Below, in pieces: positions 22,417-31,389 of a stretch of 64,000 nucleotides of DNA. Location of the stretch: NCBI RefSeq assembly GCF_900142385.1, contig NZ_FRAQ01000001.1:1178001-1242000 (forward strand), written 5' to 3'. Under the pieces are notes generated by a model. It searched no databases. It saw only the letters and a list, made by a program, of their open reading frames with translations, and had not been told where the DNA came from. Every line of letters begins with the position of its first letter. Positions within the stretch are counted from its first letter, which is position 1. The translations under genes were made by a program, and so were the position numbers. The DNA is from Marinobacter antarcticus (GTDB lineage: Bacteria; Pseudomonadota; Gammaproteobacteria; Pseudomonadales; Oleiphilaceae).

Positions 22417-23117
22417 TTCTCCTGAATCACGCCGACATTGGCTCGTTTATCGAGCCACTTTATGAACAGCTCCGAGCCCGCCGTGAGGGCGAGGTATACA
22501 AACGCCACGGGAATGAAAAAGTGGAACGGCATGCGCTCCGCCTTGGCTGCTTCCTCGGCCACACGCACCATATCCGTGAGGCCGATAATGGAAACCAGTG
22601 CTGTGGTTTTAAGCAGCACCTGCCAGTTGTTGCCGATACCAGGCAGGGCATGGCGCAGCATTTGCGGAACCATCACCCGACGGAAAGTGTGCCAACGGCT
22701 GAAGCCGTAGGCGCGCGCTGCTTCAATCTGGCCGGTTTCAACTGCCAGAAAGGCGCCCCGGAAGGTTTCCGTCATATAGGCGCCAAAAATCAGCCCGATC
22801 GTCACTACACCGGAAATGAACGGATCAAACTGAAAGAAAAAGTCGACCTCATAGGTTTCCCAGATATAGTCCGAGAGCATGTTCACGGCCACCTGGCCGC
22901 CATAATAGAACAGCAGCATCATCACCAGATCGGGAACGCCACGAATCAGAGTGGTGTATGACGTAGCGATTCCAACCGCTATTCGGCTGTTTGACAGCTT
23001 TGCAGCCGCGCCGATCAGCCCGAGAGTTAATGCGAGGGCAAGAGACAGGAAGGCAAGTTCTATGGTGATAATTGACCCGTTCAGCAGGGCCGGACCATAG
23101 CCTTTCAGATCAAACAT
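22413..23117 (-). CDS. aotQ: Arginine/ornithine ABC transporter permease
   Basis: 234 residues, HisQ-like partner of the downstream permease. It starts MFDLKGYGPALLNGSIITIELAFLSLALALTLGLIGA and has the EAA loop GQIEAARAYGFSRWHTFRRVMVPQMLRHALPGIGNNWQVLLKTTALVSIIG. It is separated from aotJ by 69 bases holding a strong stem-loop, which may set its expression below the binding protein. Confidence 0.88.
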   Translation of the reverse strand: MFDLKGYGPALLNGSIITIELAFLSLALALTLGLIGAAAKLSNSRIAVGIATSYTTLIRGVPDLVMMLLFYYGGQVAVNMLSDYIWETYEVDFFFQFDPFISGVVTIGLIFGAYMTETFRGAFLAVETGQIEAARAYGFSRWHTFRRVMVPQMLRHALPGIGNNWQVLLKTTALVSIIGLTDMVRVAEEAAKAERMPFHFFIPVAFVYLALTAGSELFIKWLDKRANVGVIQEN

Positions 23118-23132
23118 GGGAGTGTCCGGTAG

Positions 23133-23161
23133 TCAGGGGCAGCCATAATGGCTGCCCCTGA
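23133..23161 (-). other. Stem-loop between aotJ and aotQ
   Basis: TCAGGGGCAGCCA at 23133-23145 pairs perfectly with TGGCTGCCCCTGA at 23149-23161, with a three-base loop. No T run follows on the minus strand. Such hairpins after a binding-protein gene usually protect the upstream message or partly terminate, giving more binding protein than permease. Confidence 0.7.
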
Positions 23162-23186
23162 GGCTGGTAGTATCAGATCTCGACGG

Positions 23187-23939
23187 TCAGGCCTTTACAT
23201 CGTAAGCGAAGTACTTCTTCATGATGGCGTCGTAGGTGCCGTCTTCCTTCAGCTTGCGCAGAGCAGCATTCACCTCTTCGGCAATGTCTTTGTCGCGCTT
23301 GCGCATGGCAACACCAACGCCTTGACCCAGCTTGACCTGCTCGCCGATTTCCTTGAAACCGTCTTTGGTCAGAACAGTCTGCTCGCCCACCGGATAATCA
23401 ACAAATACGGCGTCCAAACGCTGACCTTCAAGGTCCAGAACCATGTCATCTGCAGTGGTGTAACGCTTGATTGTTACTACACCGGTCATTTTCTCGGTTA
23501 CAAAGGTATCCATAGTCGTGCCACGCTGCACGCCCACGGTTTTGCCCTTCATGGCGTCCATATCGGTGACATCGGTATCAAAGCTATTGGGGCCAAACCA
23601 GCCGCCCGGAGTGTTGTAATACGGCTCGGAGAACAGAACCCGCTCTGCACGCTCCGCTGTGATCGACATGGAAGACATGATCAGATCGAATTTACGAGCC
23701 AGCAGACCGGGAATCATTCCATCCCACGCCTGGATGACAAACTTGCAGTCTGCCTTCATTTCTTCACACATGGCGGTGGCCAGATCAACTTCAAAGCCGG
23801 TCAACTCACCATTTTCATCTTTGTATTCGAAGGGCTCATAAGGTACGTCAAAAGCAATGCGCAGAGTGCGCTCTTCTGCCTGAGCACCGCTGGCAAACAT
23901 GGCCAGGGCGCAGCTTGCTGCAATCATCAATTTTTTCAT
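23187..23939 (-). CDS. aotJ: Arginine/ornithine-binding periplasmic protein
   Basis: 250 residues. Signal peptide about 1-21 (MKKLMIAASCALAMFASGAQA). The mature chain begins EERTLRIAFDVPYEPFEYKDENGELTGFEVDLATAMCEEM, the SBP_bac_3 signature of polar amino-acid binding proteins. A later segment, FDLIMSSMSITAERAERVLFSEPYY, contains the ligand-binding arginine region. It is closest in style to the LAO/HisJ/AotJ group. Placement with astE supports arginine or ornithine as ligand. It lies between the ATPase and permease genes. Confidence 0.9.
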   Translation of the reverse strand: MKKLMIAASCALAMFASGAQAEERTLRIAFDVPYEPFEYKDENGELTGFEVDLATAMCEEMKADCKFVIQAWDGMIPGLLARKFDLIMSSMSITAERAERVLFSEPYYNTPGGWFGPNSFDTDVTDMDAMKGKTVGVQRGTTMDTFVTEKMTGVVTIKRYTTADDMVLDLEGQRLDAVFVDYPVGEQTVLTKDGFKEIGEQVKLGQGVGVAMRKRDKDIAEEVNAALRKLKEDGTYDAIMKKYFAYDVKA

Positions 23940-24023
23940 GTGTCACTACTCCAGTAGATCGCCTCTCGGGCGTTATTTTTTTGGGAATTATACTTCTGAC
24001 CATCGTCACGATAGCACTGCATG

Positions 24024-24794
24024 TCAGAAGTTGGGAGCCAGGAACTGCTTCATACGTTCTGAATCCGGATTGTCAAACACGTGTTCGGGCGTACCCTGTT
24101 CTTCGATAACCCCCTGGTGCAAAAATAGCACCTGGGACGACACATTTCTTGCAAACGCCATTTCGTGGGTGACTACGATCATGGTGCGGCCTTCTTCTGC
24201 CAGGGCCTGCATCACTTTCAGGACTTCCCCCACCAGCTCCGGATCCAGCGCGGAGGTTGGTTCATCAAACAGCATTACTTCCGGCTCCATTGCCAGAGCC
24301 CTGGCAATGGCCGCCCGCTGCTGCTGTCCGCCGGACATTTGCGCCGGGTAATAGTCCTTGCGCTCATAAATTCCGACTTTGTTCAGGTAAGCTTCAGCCC
24401 GCTCAATAGCTTCTTTTTTGGGAACTTTGAGAACGTTGATGGGCGCTTCGGTAATATTCTCAAGCACTGTCATATGGGACCAGAGGTTAAAACTCTGGAA
24501 TACCATCGACAGCTTGGCGCGAATCAACTCTACTTGCTTGTTATCCGCCGGAATACGTTCGCCTTTGCGGTTGTTGGTAAACCGGATAGGGTCGCCGTGG
24601 ACAATAATGTCACCAGAAGTGGGTGTTTCCAGCAGATTGATGCAACGCAGGAAGGTACTTTTACCGGAGCCGGAGCTGCCGATCAGGGAAACGACATCGC
24701 CTTTTCGGGTCTCCAGCGAGATACCTTTTAATACTTCAAGCTCGGCAAAGGTTTTGTGAATATCCCTGCAGATCAAAGGCGCGTGGTCCGCCAT
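24024..24794 (-). CDS. aotP: Arginine/ornithine ABC transporter ATP-binding protein
   Basis: 256 residues. Walker [10 protein letters not shown] (about 38-46), Q-loop in [17 protein letters not shown], signature [15 protein letters not shown], Walker [13 protein letters not shown] and switch histidine VVTHEM all present. The insertion [24 protein letters not shown] is typical of HisP/AotP ATPases. First gene of the minus-strand aot-astE unit. The upstream 155 bases hold its promoter. Confidence 0.92.
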   Translation of the reverse strand: MADHAPLICRDIHKTFAELEVLKGISLETRKGDVVSLIGSSGSGKSTFLRCINLLETPTSGDIIVHGDPIRFTNNRKGERIPADNKQVELIRAKLSMVFQSFNLWSHMTVLENITEAPINVLKVPKKEAIERAEAYLNKVGIYERKDYYPAQMSGGQQQRAAIARALAMEPEVMLFDEPTSALDPELVGEVLKVMQALAEEGRTMIVVTHEMAFARNVSSQVLFLHQGVIEEQGTPEHVFDNPDSERMKQFLAPNF

Positions 24795-24949
24795 GGGTGG
24801 CTCCCGAAGCTGTCATTCAAAGGCGATTGTTTTACGGACTGTGGCGGTGGAAATCAATACCTTATACACACAGTTTTGCGGTTTTTCAGCGACAATTCAT
24901 GCGGCTTATTGTGGCGCAATGAGTGTTCAATGCAAGCATTTTGCCGGTT
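24795..24949 (-). promoter_or_regulatory. Probable aot promoter region
   Basis: Between the regulator gene and aotP. On the minus strand a TATAAG box lies at 24866-24861, about 65 bases before the ATG. A TGTCGC word at 24894-24889 matches the first half of the Pseudomonas ArgR site, but the second half is poor. It is a weak candidate promoter, with ArgR control only suggested. Confidence 0.35.
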
Positions 24950-25708
24950 TCAACTATGGGCATGGTGTTGGTCGCCCAGTGCCTCCTGCTCAACCGGAAT
25001 ACGGATCAGCGTACTGCCTTCCTTTTCCAGGTCGCGCATGGCTTGGCTGACGAAGCGCACATGGGCCATGGCAATTTTCTGGGCGCTGGCTGGCCTTCCG
25101 GAAATAATGGCCTCATAGATTTGTCGGTGCTGAAGAACAATCTTCTTGCGCATCTCAGCGCGCGGATTGAGATTGGCAACCGACGCCTGCACGGTCATAA
25201 GCATCATATTCTTAAGGCTGTTGAGTACGTGAACCAGAATCGGGTTATGGGAAGCCTCCACGATAGCCTGATGAAAGCCATGGTCCGGGCGGGCATTACT
25301 CAGTGGATCGGTTTCTTCCAGAGCGCGAAAGGCTTTGGTTATCCGGTGACGGTCCAGGTTGGTAGCCCGTTGCGCGGCCAGGAAGGCGGCCTGTCCTTCC
25401 AACTGTTCACGAACCTCCAGCAAGTCATAAAGCGTTCGTGGGTGACCTTCAAAAAGGTGCATCAGGGGGCCTTGTTCACGGAGATCACCAGAGCCCGGTA
25501 CCATCGTGGAAACAAAGGAGCCTTTGCCGTGGCGGGTTTCGATCACACCACGCCCTTGCAGTTCGTGGAGCGCTTCACGGATAACCGACCGCGACACCCG
25601 CAGGCGCGCTGCAAGTTGCCGTTCTGAAGGTATTTTTTGCTCCGGCGCCAGCCCGCCGTCGAGGATCAACCTTTCTAATCGGTAGGAAATTTCCTGTGAA
25701 ATAGCCAT
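24950..25708 (-). CDS. GntR/FadR-family regulator (GlcC/LldR-like), probable regulator of the glycolate unit
   Basis: 252 residues from the ATG at 25708. The winged-helix runs ISYRLERLILDGGLAPEQKIPSERQLAARLRVSRSVIREALHELQGRGVIETRHGKGSFV. An FCD ligand domain follows with Asp/His residues (DHGFHQAIVEASHNP, LQHRQIYEAI) able to bind metal. FadR-family proteins with FCD domains sense small carboxylates; GlcC and LldR are the nearest known types. It is divergent from dctP and a perfect 17-bp palindrome lies at 25726-25742. I prefer the 25708 start because the family needs little before the HTH. A start at 25753 would put the palindrome inside codons; neither has a strong ribosome site. Confidence 0.85.
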   Translation of the reverse strand: MAISQEISYRLERLILDGGLAPEQKIPSERQLAARLRVSRSVIREALHELQGRGVIETRHGKGSFVSTMVPGSGDLREQGPLMHLFEGHPRTLYDLLEVREQLEGQAAFLAAQRATNLDRHRITKAFRALEETDPLSNARPDHGFHQAIVEASHNPILVHVLNSLKNMMLMTVQASVANLNPRAEMRKKIVLQHRQIYEAIISGRPASAQKIAMAHVRFVSQAMRDLEKEGSTLIRIPVEQEALGDQHHAHS

Positions 25709-25725
25709 CTTATTGCCCGTGCGCG

Positions 25726-25742
25726 CACTGGTCTGACCAGTG
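25726..25742. promoter_or_regulatory. FadR/LldR-type palindromic operator 1
   Basis: CACTGGTC-T-GACCAGTG is a perfect 17-bp palindrome centred at 25734, just before the regulator ATG at 25708. The TGGTC-N-GACCA core fits the half-site spacing known for FadR-subfamily regulators such as LldR and PdhR (TGGTNNNACCA). Position suggests autoregulation. Confidence 0.8.
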
Positions 25743-25843
25743 TCTGTTGTCATTTTTGTTATTAGGCCTTCGCTTCTGATTGCATGCAAGCCCTCTGAAT
25801 ATGGCTGATCCGGAGAGATTCGTCCATTTTCCCAACTTCAAAA

Positions 25844-25858
25844 ACTGGTCTGACCAGT
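25844..25858. promoter_or_regulatory. FadR/LldR-type palindromic operator 2
   Basis: ACTGGTC-T-GACCAGT, centred at 25851, repeats the core of the site at 25734. It lies 112 bases before the dctP ATG. The 117-bp centre spacing is close to eleven helical turns, allowing bound dimers to face the same side and loop. Confidence 0.8.
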
Positions 25859-25970
25859 ATCCTCTTTGCTGGACTAAACAGGTATCGCCTACGAGTATCA
25901 TTGTTGATGCCGTGCATTATGCCGGTGTTGCTGTGACCTCTATAAAAACAAATTCAGCGGAGATGTCTCA

Positions 25971-27107
25971 ATGAAACCGAGCAAGACCACTACACATAAA
26001 TGCGGAGCCGGCGCGGCTTCGCAGCGCAGAAGCTTTCTGAAAACTGCAGCTCTTGGTACGGCCTTAGCCGGCGTGCTGATGATGGGGGCTGGTCAGGCAA
26101 ACGCTGCAACGACCTGGAAAATCCAGTCGGTCTGGGATGCCGGTACAGTCGGCTATGATCTGTTCGAGGGCTGGTGTAATGGCATGGAAGAGAAGTCAGG
26201 CGGTGAACTGATCTTCAAGTGTTTCCCTGCCAAGGCTGTCGCCGCCGATAACAACTCACTGTTTGATTCGGTTCGCAGTGGCGTACTTCAGGGTATGAAC
26301 CCTTTTACTCTTTACTGGTCCGGTAAGATTCCGGCTTCGGTTTTCCTGTCTTCCTATCCTGCGGGTCCTGACCAGCCTCACCAGTGGGACATCATGTTCT
26401 ACGACTTGGGCATGCTGGAAAAAACCCGTGAGATTTACAAGAAGTTCGGGCTTTTCTACGTTGGCCCGATTCAGCACGATGCAAACATCATCCATTCCAA
26501 GACGCCGGTAAACAGCCTCGAAGATCTTAAAGGCCTTAAGCTACGAGTTCCCGGCGGTATGGTTGCCGAGGTGTTCCAAGCGTTCGGTGCTTCCACTGTG
26601 AGTCTGCCGGGTTCTGACATCTTTCCGGCCCTGGAAAAGGGCACCATCGACGCAGCCGACTATGTGGGCCCGGCGGTAAACTGGGAACTGGGCTTCTCCC
26701 AGGTGACTGATTACATCCTGTTCGGACCTCCGGGCGTGATGTCTATCTACCAGCCGGTGGACCTGATGGACCTGACCGTCAACCTGCGTGCCTGGAACGC
26801 CCTGGATCCGAAACTCCAGCAACTGGTTGAGGATGAAGTGCGCATCTATTCCCAGAAGCACTATCTGACCATTCAGAAGCGCAACATTGAGGCCATGAAG
26901 AAGTTCAAGGATGCAGGTGACACCGTGAGCCGTCTGAGCCAGGAAGATGTGCTTAACTGGCGCCGCAAAGCCATCCCGATCTGGTACAAGTGGGCAAACA
27001 AGGACGAAGATGCCCGCGCCATCTTCGATATCCAGATCGAGTACATGATGAACGATACTATGGGCTATATCCAGGAGTCGGACCTTGAAGGTGTGCCGGG
27101 CCGGTAA
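25971..27107 (+). CDS. dctP: TRAP transporter substrate-binding protein, Tat-exported
   Basis: 378 residues. The N-terminus has a twin-arginine motif QRRSFLK (R19-R20) and a hydrophobic stretch ending ANA at about 45, so it is probably exported folded. The mature part, TTWKIQSVWDAGTVGYDLFEGWCNGMEEKSGGEL, and LKGLKLRVPGGMVAEVFQAFGAS with the carboxylate-binding arginine, match DctP proteins of the TakP type that bind 2-oxo or 2-hydroxy acids. Genes downstream encode a TRAP permease pair and glycolate oxidase, so glycolate or a similar hydroxy acid is the inferred ligand. Confidence 0.88.
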   Translation: MKPSKTTTHKCGAGAASQRRSFLKTAALGTALAGVLMMGAGQANAATTWKIQSVWDAGTVGYDLFEGWCNGMEEKSGGELIFKCFPAKAVAADNNSLFDSVRSGVLQGMNPFTLYWSGKIPASVFLSSYPAGPDQPHQWDIMFYDLGMLEKTREIYKKFGLFYVGPIQHDANIIHSKTPVNSLEDLKGLKLRVPGGMVAEVFQAFGASTVSLPGSDIFPALEKGTIDAADYVGPAVNWELGFSQVTDYILFGPPGVMSIYQPVDLMDLTVNLRAWNALDPKLQQLVEDEVRIYSQKHYLTIQKRNIEAMKKFKDAGDTVSRLSQEDVLNWRRKAIPIWYKWANKDEDARAIFDIQIEYMMNDTMGYIQESDLEGVPGR

Positions 27108-27137
27108 CACTTTCCTGAACTAATAAAAAAGAAACAG

Positions 27138-27182
27138 GGGGAAGGTCAGGGGCGACTCCGAAAGCGGCGCCCCACCTTCCCC
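27138..27182 (+). other. Stem-loop between dctP and dctQ
   Basis: GGGGAAGGT (27138-27146) pairs with ACCTTCCCC (27174-27182), and inside it GGGGCG (27049-27054 counted as 27149-27154 here) pairs with CGCCCC (27168-27173). No T tract follows. As after aotJ, it probably stabilises or partly terminates the message so that binding protein exceeds permease. Confidence 0.65.
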
Positions 27183-27207
27183 GATTTGTGGCTGAGGAAG
27201 TAACAAC

Positions 27208-27912
27208 ATGTCTGATCTTGAAGGTTTCGGATTCGTAATGCCGCACTGGTTCTATTGGGGCTGGCTTGCGGTTATGCCGCTGATCATGATTGCTTGGGAT
27301 AAGTGGAGCAGTGGTCACGGAGGCGGGAGTGCCGAGCCGGAATTGACACCGGGGGAATTACAGGCGCAAGAGGATGATCCACTTATCTATCTCCAGTTCG
27401 AAGGGAACTGGTTTACCAAGGTAGTGGACTGGATGTGCGACAAATCCGGTCTGTTCGTGTCGTTCTGGACAATCAATGCCGTCGTGTTCTATTTCTTTGG
27501 CGTGGTCATGCGCTACATCTTTAACATGCCCACCATCTGGGTCCATGAAGCCAGCTTCCTGCTGCTGGGTATGCAGTATATGCTGGCCGGCGCATTTGCC
27601 ATGCTTCACGGTGCCCATGTGCGTGTGGATGTGATGTACAACATGCTGCCGGCGCGGGGAAGAATTGGCCTGGACATCTTTACTTCCATGTTCTTCTTCA
27701 TTTTTGCCCTGATTCTGCTGGTTACCTCCTGGACCTTTTTCCAGGATTCCTATGCCATGAATGAAACCACGGTTGAGACCTGGGGCATCCAGCACTGGCC
27801 GGCCAAAGGCATGATGGTTGTGGGTTCATTACTTCTCTTACTCGCAGGCATATCCAAGCTGATGAAGGATATTGTCCTGTTTGTCCGTCTTGGCCGGGAG
27901 CGCACCGCATGA
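27208..27912 (+). CDS. dctQ: TRAP transporter small permease
   Basis: 234 residues, longer than the usual 160-200 because of a leading helix plus a soluble stretch (about 35-60). Four more helices follow with the DctQ motif VMRYIFNMPTIWVHEASFLLLGMQYMLAGAFAMLHGAHVRVDVMY. It forms the membrane complex with DctM, energised by a sodium gradient. It overlaps dctM by four bases. A minor open question is whether translation starts later than 27208. Confidence 0.88.
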   Translation: MSDLEGFGFVMPHWFYWGWLAVMPLIMIAWDKWSSGHGGGSAEPELTPGELQAQEDDPLIYLQFEGNWFTKVVDWMCDKSGLFVSFWTINAVVFYFFGVVMRYIFNMPTIWVHEASFLLLGMQYMLAGAFAMLHGAHVRVDVMYNMLPARGRIGLDIFTSMFFFIFALILLVTSWTFFQDSYAMNETTVETWGIQHWPAKGMMVVGSLLLLLAGISKLMKDIVLFVRLGRERTA

Positions 27913-29444
27913 CTACAAATACAACAACTGCGCCGGGTAGTAACCTTGTTGGAAAGCTGAGTACCTGGCTGATGATTATCGCCACAGTGGCACTGGCGTT
28001 TGTCATCTGTGTCGAAATGATCAACATTCTTTTCTACGATCCGTGGAGTGATGAGCAATTCCTGTTCAAGCTCTCCGGTAGCCTTTCTGACGTCAAGATC
28101 GGGCCTTTGACCTATCTGATGTTCGGTTCCCTCGCCGTGGCCCTGATGATGGGGCTGCCGCTGGCTTTCGTGACCGGTGGTCTCGGGGTGATGTTCATCT
28201 ACCTGGTGGGTGACGCAATGATGCTGAACCTCGTGCCGGGGCGCATCTTCCCCATGATGACCAACTCCGATCTGGCGGCGATACCGCTGTTTATCTTTAT
28301 GGCCTCCATGCTTGAGCGCGCCGGCCTGATTGAGGAAATGTTCAGTGTGGTCTACAAGTGGATGGGTGGCCTGAGCGGCGGTCTGGCGACAGCAACCATC
28401 CTCGCCTCTACTTTGCTTGCAGCTATGGTGGGTGTTATCGGTGCTGCCGTTGTCACCATGGGCATCATCGCTCTGCCGGCGATGCTCAAGCGCGGTTACG
28501 ATCAGAAGATCGCGCTGGGCTCGATCATGGCTGGCGGTACTCTGGGCATACTGATTCCTCCTTCAATCCTGGCAATTCTGTACGCGGTTGTCGCACAGCA
28601 ATCGGTCGGTGAGTTGTATCTCGGCTCCGTGATCCCGGGCCTGATGCTGTCTTCGATGTATATTGCGTATGTGCTGATCCGCAGCTGGATTAATCCGAAG
28701 CTGGGGCCGCCTGTACCGGTGGAAGAGCGGATTTCCCTGAAGGAAAAGCTGCTGCTCACGAAAAATCTGATTGCTCCACTGGTTCTGGTATTTCTGGTGC
28801 TGGGCCTGCTGTTCGGCGGCATTGCAACGCCGGTAGAAGCGGCGGGTATCGGTTCCTTTGGCGCCATCGTGGTGGCCATGATGCATGGCAAGTTCTCCAT
28901 TGCCGGGCTGCGGGAAGCCTCTGTAACCACGACCAAGGCATCCGCCATGGTGCTGTGGATCATGTTCGGTGCCTCGGTTTTTGTTGGCTTCTACATCCTT
29001 CAGGGTGGGCAGCAATTTGTCACGGAATCCATCCTGGGTACTGGCATGTCGCCATACGGCATTCTGTTCCTGCTGATGTTCCTGCTGGTGGTTCTGGGTA
29101 TGTTCCTGGACTGGGTGGGTATTCTGCTGCTGGCAGTTCCTATCTTCATTCCGATTGTAAAAGCTCTGGAGTTCCCGGGGCTGCTGGGCTTCCCGCCGGT
29201 GGCAGGTGATGATGTTGTGCTCTGGTTCGGTGTGCTCTATCTGGTCAATATGCAGATGTCGTTCCTCAGTCCGCCATTCGGTTACGCATTGTTCTACCTC
29301 CGCGGCGTATGCCCACCAGAAATATCCATGGCCACGATTTTCAAGTCAGCCCTCGTGTTTCTGGCTATTCAGGCGTTCGGGCTATTCATGTGTATCCTGA
29401 TCCCCGGCCTCGTAACCTGGCTGCCAGGGCTGGTTTACGGTTAA
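27909..29444 (+). CDS. dctM: TRAP transporter large permease
   Basis: 511 residues with about 12-13 hydrophobic helices. DctM features: LAAIPLFIFMASMLERAGLIEEMF, GIIALPAMLKRGYDQKIALGSIMAGGTLGILIPPSILAILYAVVAQQSVGELYLGSVIPGL and the C-terminal SPPFGYALFYLRGVCP. It transports the ligand delivered by DctP. It is somewhat longer than the commonest DctM proteins (about 430) owing to an N-terminal extension and an extra loop, typical of the TakM-like branch. Confidence 0.92.
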   Translation: MTTNTTTAPGSNLVGKLSTWLMIIATVALAFVICVEMINILFYDPWSDEQFLFKLSGSLSDVKIGPLTYLMFGSLAVALMMGLPLAFVTGGLGVMFIYLVGDAMMLNLVPGRIFPMMTNSDLAAIPLFIFMASMLERAGLIEEMFSVVYKWMGGLSGGLATATILASTLLAAMVGVIGAAVVTMGIIALPAMLKRGYDQKIALGSIMAGGTLGILIPPSILAILYAVVAQQSVGELYLGSVIPGLMLSSMYIAYVLIRSWINPKLGPPVPVEERISLKEKLLLTKNLIAPLVLVFLVLGLLFGGIATPVEAAGIGSFGAIVVAMMHGKFSIAGLREASVTTTKASAMVLWIMFGASVFVGFYILQGGQQFVTESILGTGMSPYGILFLLMFLLVVLGMFLDWVGILLLAVPIFIPIVKALEFPGLLGFPPVAGDDVVLWFGVLYLVNMQMSFLSPPFGYALFYLRGVCPPEISMATIFKSALVFLAIQAFGLFMCILIPGLVTWLPGLVYG

Positions 29445-29466
29445 TAAATTCAAGGAGTAATGCTTT

Positions 29467-29892
29467 ATGTTGACGATCAAACGTCTGGACCTTGCCGAAG
29501 CTCGGATCCTCATTGAGGGTGCAGCTGAAAAGGCTCGCGAGATCGGCGTGCCCATGTGCATCGCTGTGGTGGACGAATCCGGCAATCTGGTGGCCTTCGA
29601 GCGTATGGATGGTGGCAAGATCACCAGTGTGACCATCGCCCAGGACAAAGCCTTCACCGCGGCGGCGGCCAAGAAGGCCACCCACGACTACAACAAGGTG
29701 AACGTGCCCGGCAGTCTGGCTTTCGGTATTCATACCGAAGTCGGCGGGCGCATCAGTTCGGTGGGTGGTGGCCTGCCTGTGATCGTTGACGGCGACGTGG
29801 TGGGTGGTATCGGGCTCAGTTCCGGCACGCCGCAACAGGATATGGATTGCGCCCAGGCGGGGATAGATTACTTTGAGACCCAGCGTGGTTGA
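29467..29892 (+). CDS. glcG: GlcG/HbpS family protein
   Basis: 141 residues of the GlcG/HbpS (DUF336) fold: LDLAEARILIEGAAEKAREIGVPMCIAVVDESGNLVAFERMDG at the start and VNVPGSLAFGIHTEVGGRISSVGGGLPVIVDGDVVGGIGLSSGTPQQDMDCAQAGI later. In E. coli glcG lies in the glycolate operon but its role is unsettled; HbpS relatives bind haem. It sits 22 bases after dctM and before glcD, good evidence that the TRAP genes belong to the glycolate unit. Confidence 0.88.
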   Translation: MLTIKRLDLAEARILIEGAAEKAREIGVPMCIAVVDESGNLVAFERMDGGKITSVTIAQDKAFTAAAAKKATHDYNKVNVPGSLAFGIHTEVGGRISSVGGGLPVIVDGDVVGGIGLSSGTPQQDMDCAQAGIDYFETQRG

Positions 29893-29916
29893 GTTAGGCG
29901 GGTTGAGGGAGACCTT

Positions 29917-31389
29917 ATGACAACCAAACCGAAAATCAGCAAAACGGAGCTCGCCGAACAGTTCCGGACGTTTGTTGATGCGGACTTTGTTATCACAGAT
30001 AACGAGACCATGAAGCCTTACGAATGCGACGGCATGTCGATGTACTGCGAGATGCCGCTGCTGGTGGTGCTGCCAGAAACCGTAACCCAGGTGCAGCGGA
30101 TAATGCGCATCTGCCATGAGCATGGGGTTCCGGTTGTTGCCCGCGGTGCAGGCACGGGCCTCAGTGCCGGGGCCATGCCCAGCAAAGAGGGCGTGGTGCT
30201 CTCCCTGGCCAAGTTCAACCGCATTCTGCATATCGATCCGCTGGCACGAACTGCCAGTCTTCAGCCTGGTGTGCGTAACCTGGCCATCAGTGAGGAGGCG
30301 GCCCAGTATGGTCTTTACTACGGGCCGGATCCCTCGTCGCAGATTGCCTGCACCATTGGAGGCAATGTCGCCGAAAACTCCGGTGGTGTGCACTGCCTGA
30401 AATACGGCCTCACGGTGCACAATATTTTCAGCGTGGAGATGGTGACCGCCGAAGGCGATGTGGTGACTGTCGGAAGCGACGGAATGGATAGTTGTGGTAT
30501 GGATCTGCTCGCCCTGCTGACCGGATCTGAAGGTCTGCTGGGCGTGGTAACCGAGGTGAAGGTTAAACTTCTGCCCAAGCCAGAAGTGGCCCAGGTTGTG
30601 ATGGCTGGTTTTGACAGCGTTCAGAAAGCGGGTGACGCAGTTGGCGGTATTATCTCCCACGGGATCATTCCAGGTGGGCTGGAGATGATGGATGGTCATG
30701 CCATTGTGGCTGCTGATGACTTTGCCGGTGCCGGCTACCCTCGTGATGCCAAAGCGCTGCTTCTTTGTGAAGTAGACGGTACCGAAGAGGAAGTGCACGA
30801 GCACATCGCCGAAGCTGAGGCGGTTTTCCGCAAGCTCGGTGCTACCTCAGTTCGAACGTCCCAGAGTGAACAGGAGCGTGCATTGCTCTGGCTCGGCCGA
30901 AAATCCGCCTTTCCGGCCGTCGGCCGAATTTCTCCGGACTACTACTGCATGGACGGCACGATTCCCCGTCGCCATATTGCTCACGTGCTGACAGAAATGC
31001 AGAAACTGTCTGAAGAGTTCGGCCTGCGCGTGGCCAACGTGTTTCATGCCGGTGATGGCAATCTGCACCCGTTGATTCTTTTTGATGCAAACGTACCGGG
31101 GGAGTTCGAGCGCACGGAGGCCTTTGGAGCCAGCATTCTGAAAATGTGCGTGGACGTCGGAGGCTGCATTACCGGTGAACATGGTGTGGGCGTGGAAAAG
31201 ATTCGTCAGATGGCGATTCAGTTTAACGACCAGGAACTCCAGCAGTTTCACGACGTGAAAGCGGCCTTTGACCCTGCGGGCATTCTAAACCCGGGTAAAG
31301 GTGTACCTGCGTTGAAGTTCTGCCAGGAATATCGCTCGCTGGAGCACAAACAACACAAGCATGAAAAAACGGAAGCCGCACATGGCTGA
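29917..31389 (+). CDS. glcD: Glycolate oxidase subunit GlcD (FAD-linked)
   Basis: 490 residues (E. coli 499). PCMH-type FAD domain: VVARGAGTGLSAGAMPSKEGVVLSLAKFNRI and CTIGGNVAENSGGVHCLKYGLT. C-terminal FAD-oxidase part with NVFHAGDGNLHPLILFD and CVDVGGCITGEHGVGVEKIRQM. It oxidises glycolate (and often D-lactate) to the 2-oxo acid as part of the membrane-bound GlcDEF complex. The stop overlaps the glcE start by eight bases, so translation is probably coupled. Confidence 0.95.
   Translation: MTTKPKISKTELAEQFRTFVDADFVITDNETMKPYECDGMSMYCEMPLLVVLPETVTQVQRIMRICHEHGVPVVARGAGTGLSAGAMPSKEGVVLSLAKFNRILHIDPLARTASLQPGVRNLAISEEAAQYGLYYGPDPSSQIACTIGGNVAENSGGVHCLKYGLTVHNIFSVEMVTAEGDVVTVGSDGMDSCGMDLLALLTGSEGLLGVVTEVKVKLLPKPEVAQVVMAGFDSVQKAGDAVGGIISHGIIPGGLEMMDGHAIVAADDFAGAGYPRDAKALLLCEVDGTEEEVHEHIAEAEAVFRKLGATSVRTSQSEQERALLWLGRKSAFPAVGRISPDYYCMDGTIPRRHIAHVLTEMQKLSEEFGLRVANVFHAGDGNLHPLILFDANVPGEFERTEAFGASILKMCVDVGGCITGEHGVGVEKIRQMAIQFNDQELQQFHDVKAAFDPAGILNPGKGVPALKFCQEYRSLEHKQHKHEKTEAAHG

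Noticed and set aside
29386..30804. 472-codon open frame antisense to dctM end, glcG and glcD
   Set aside because: His/Gly-rich translation with no domain; glcG and glcD on the other strand are certain.
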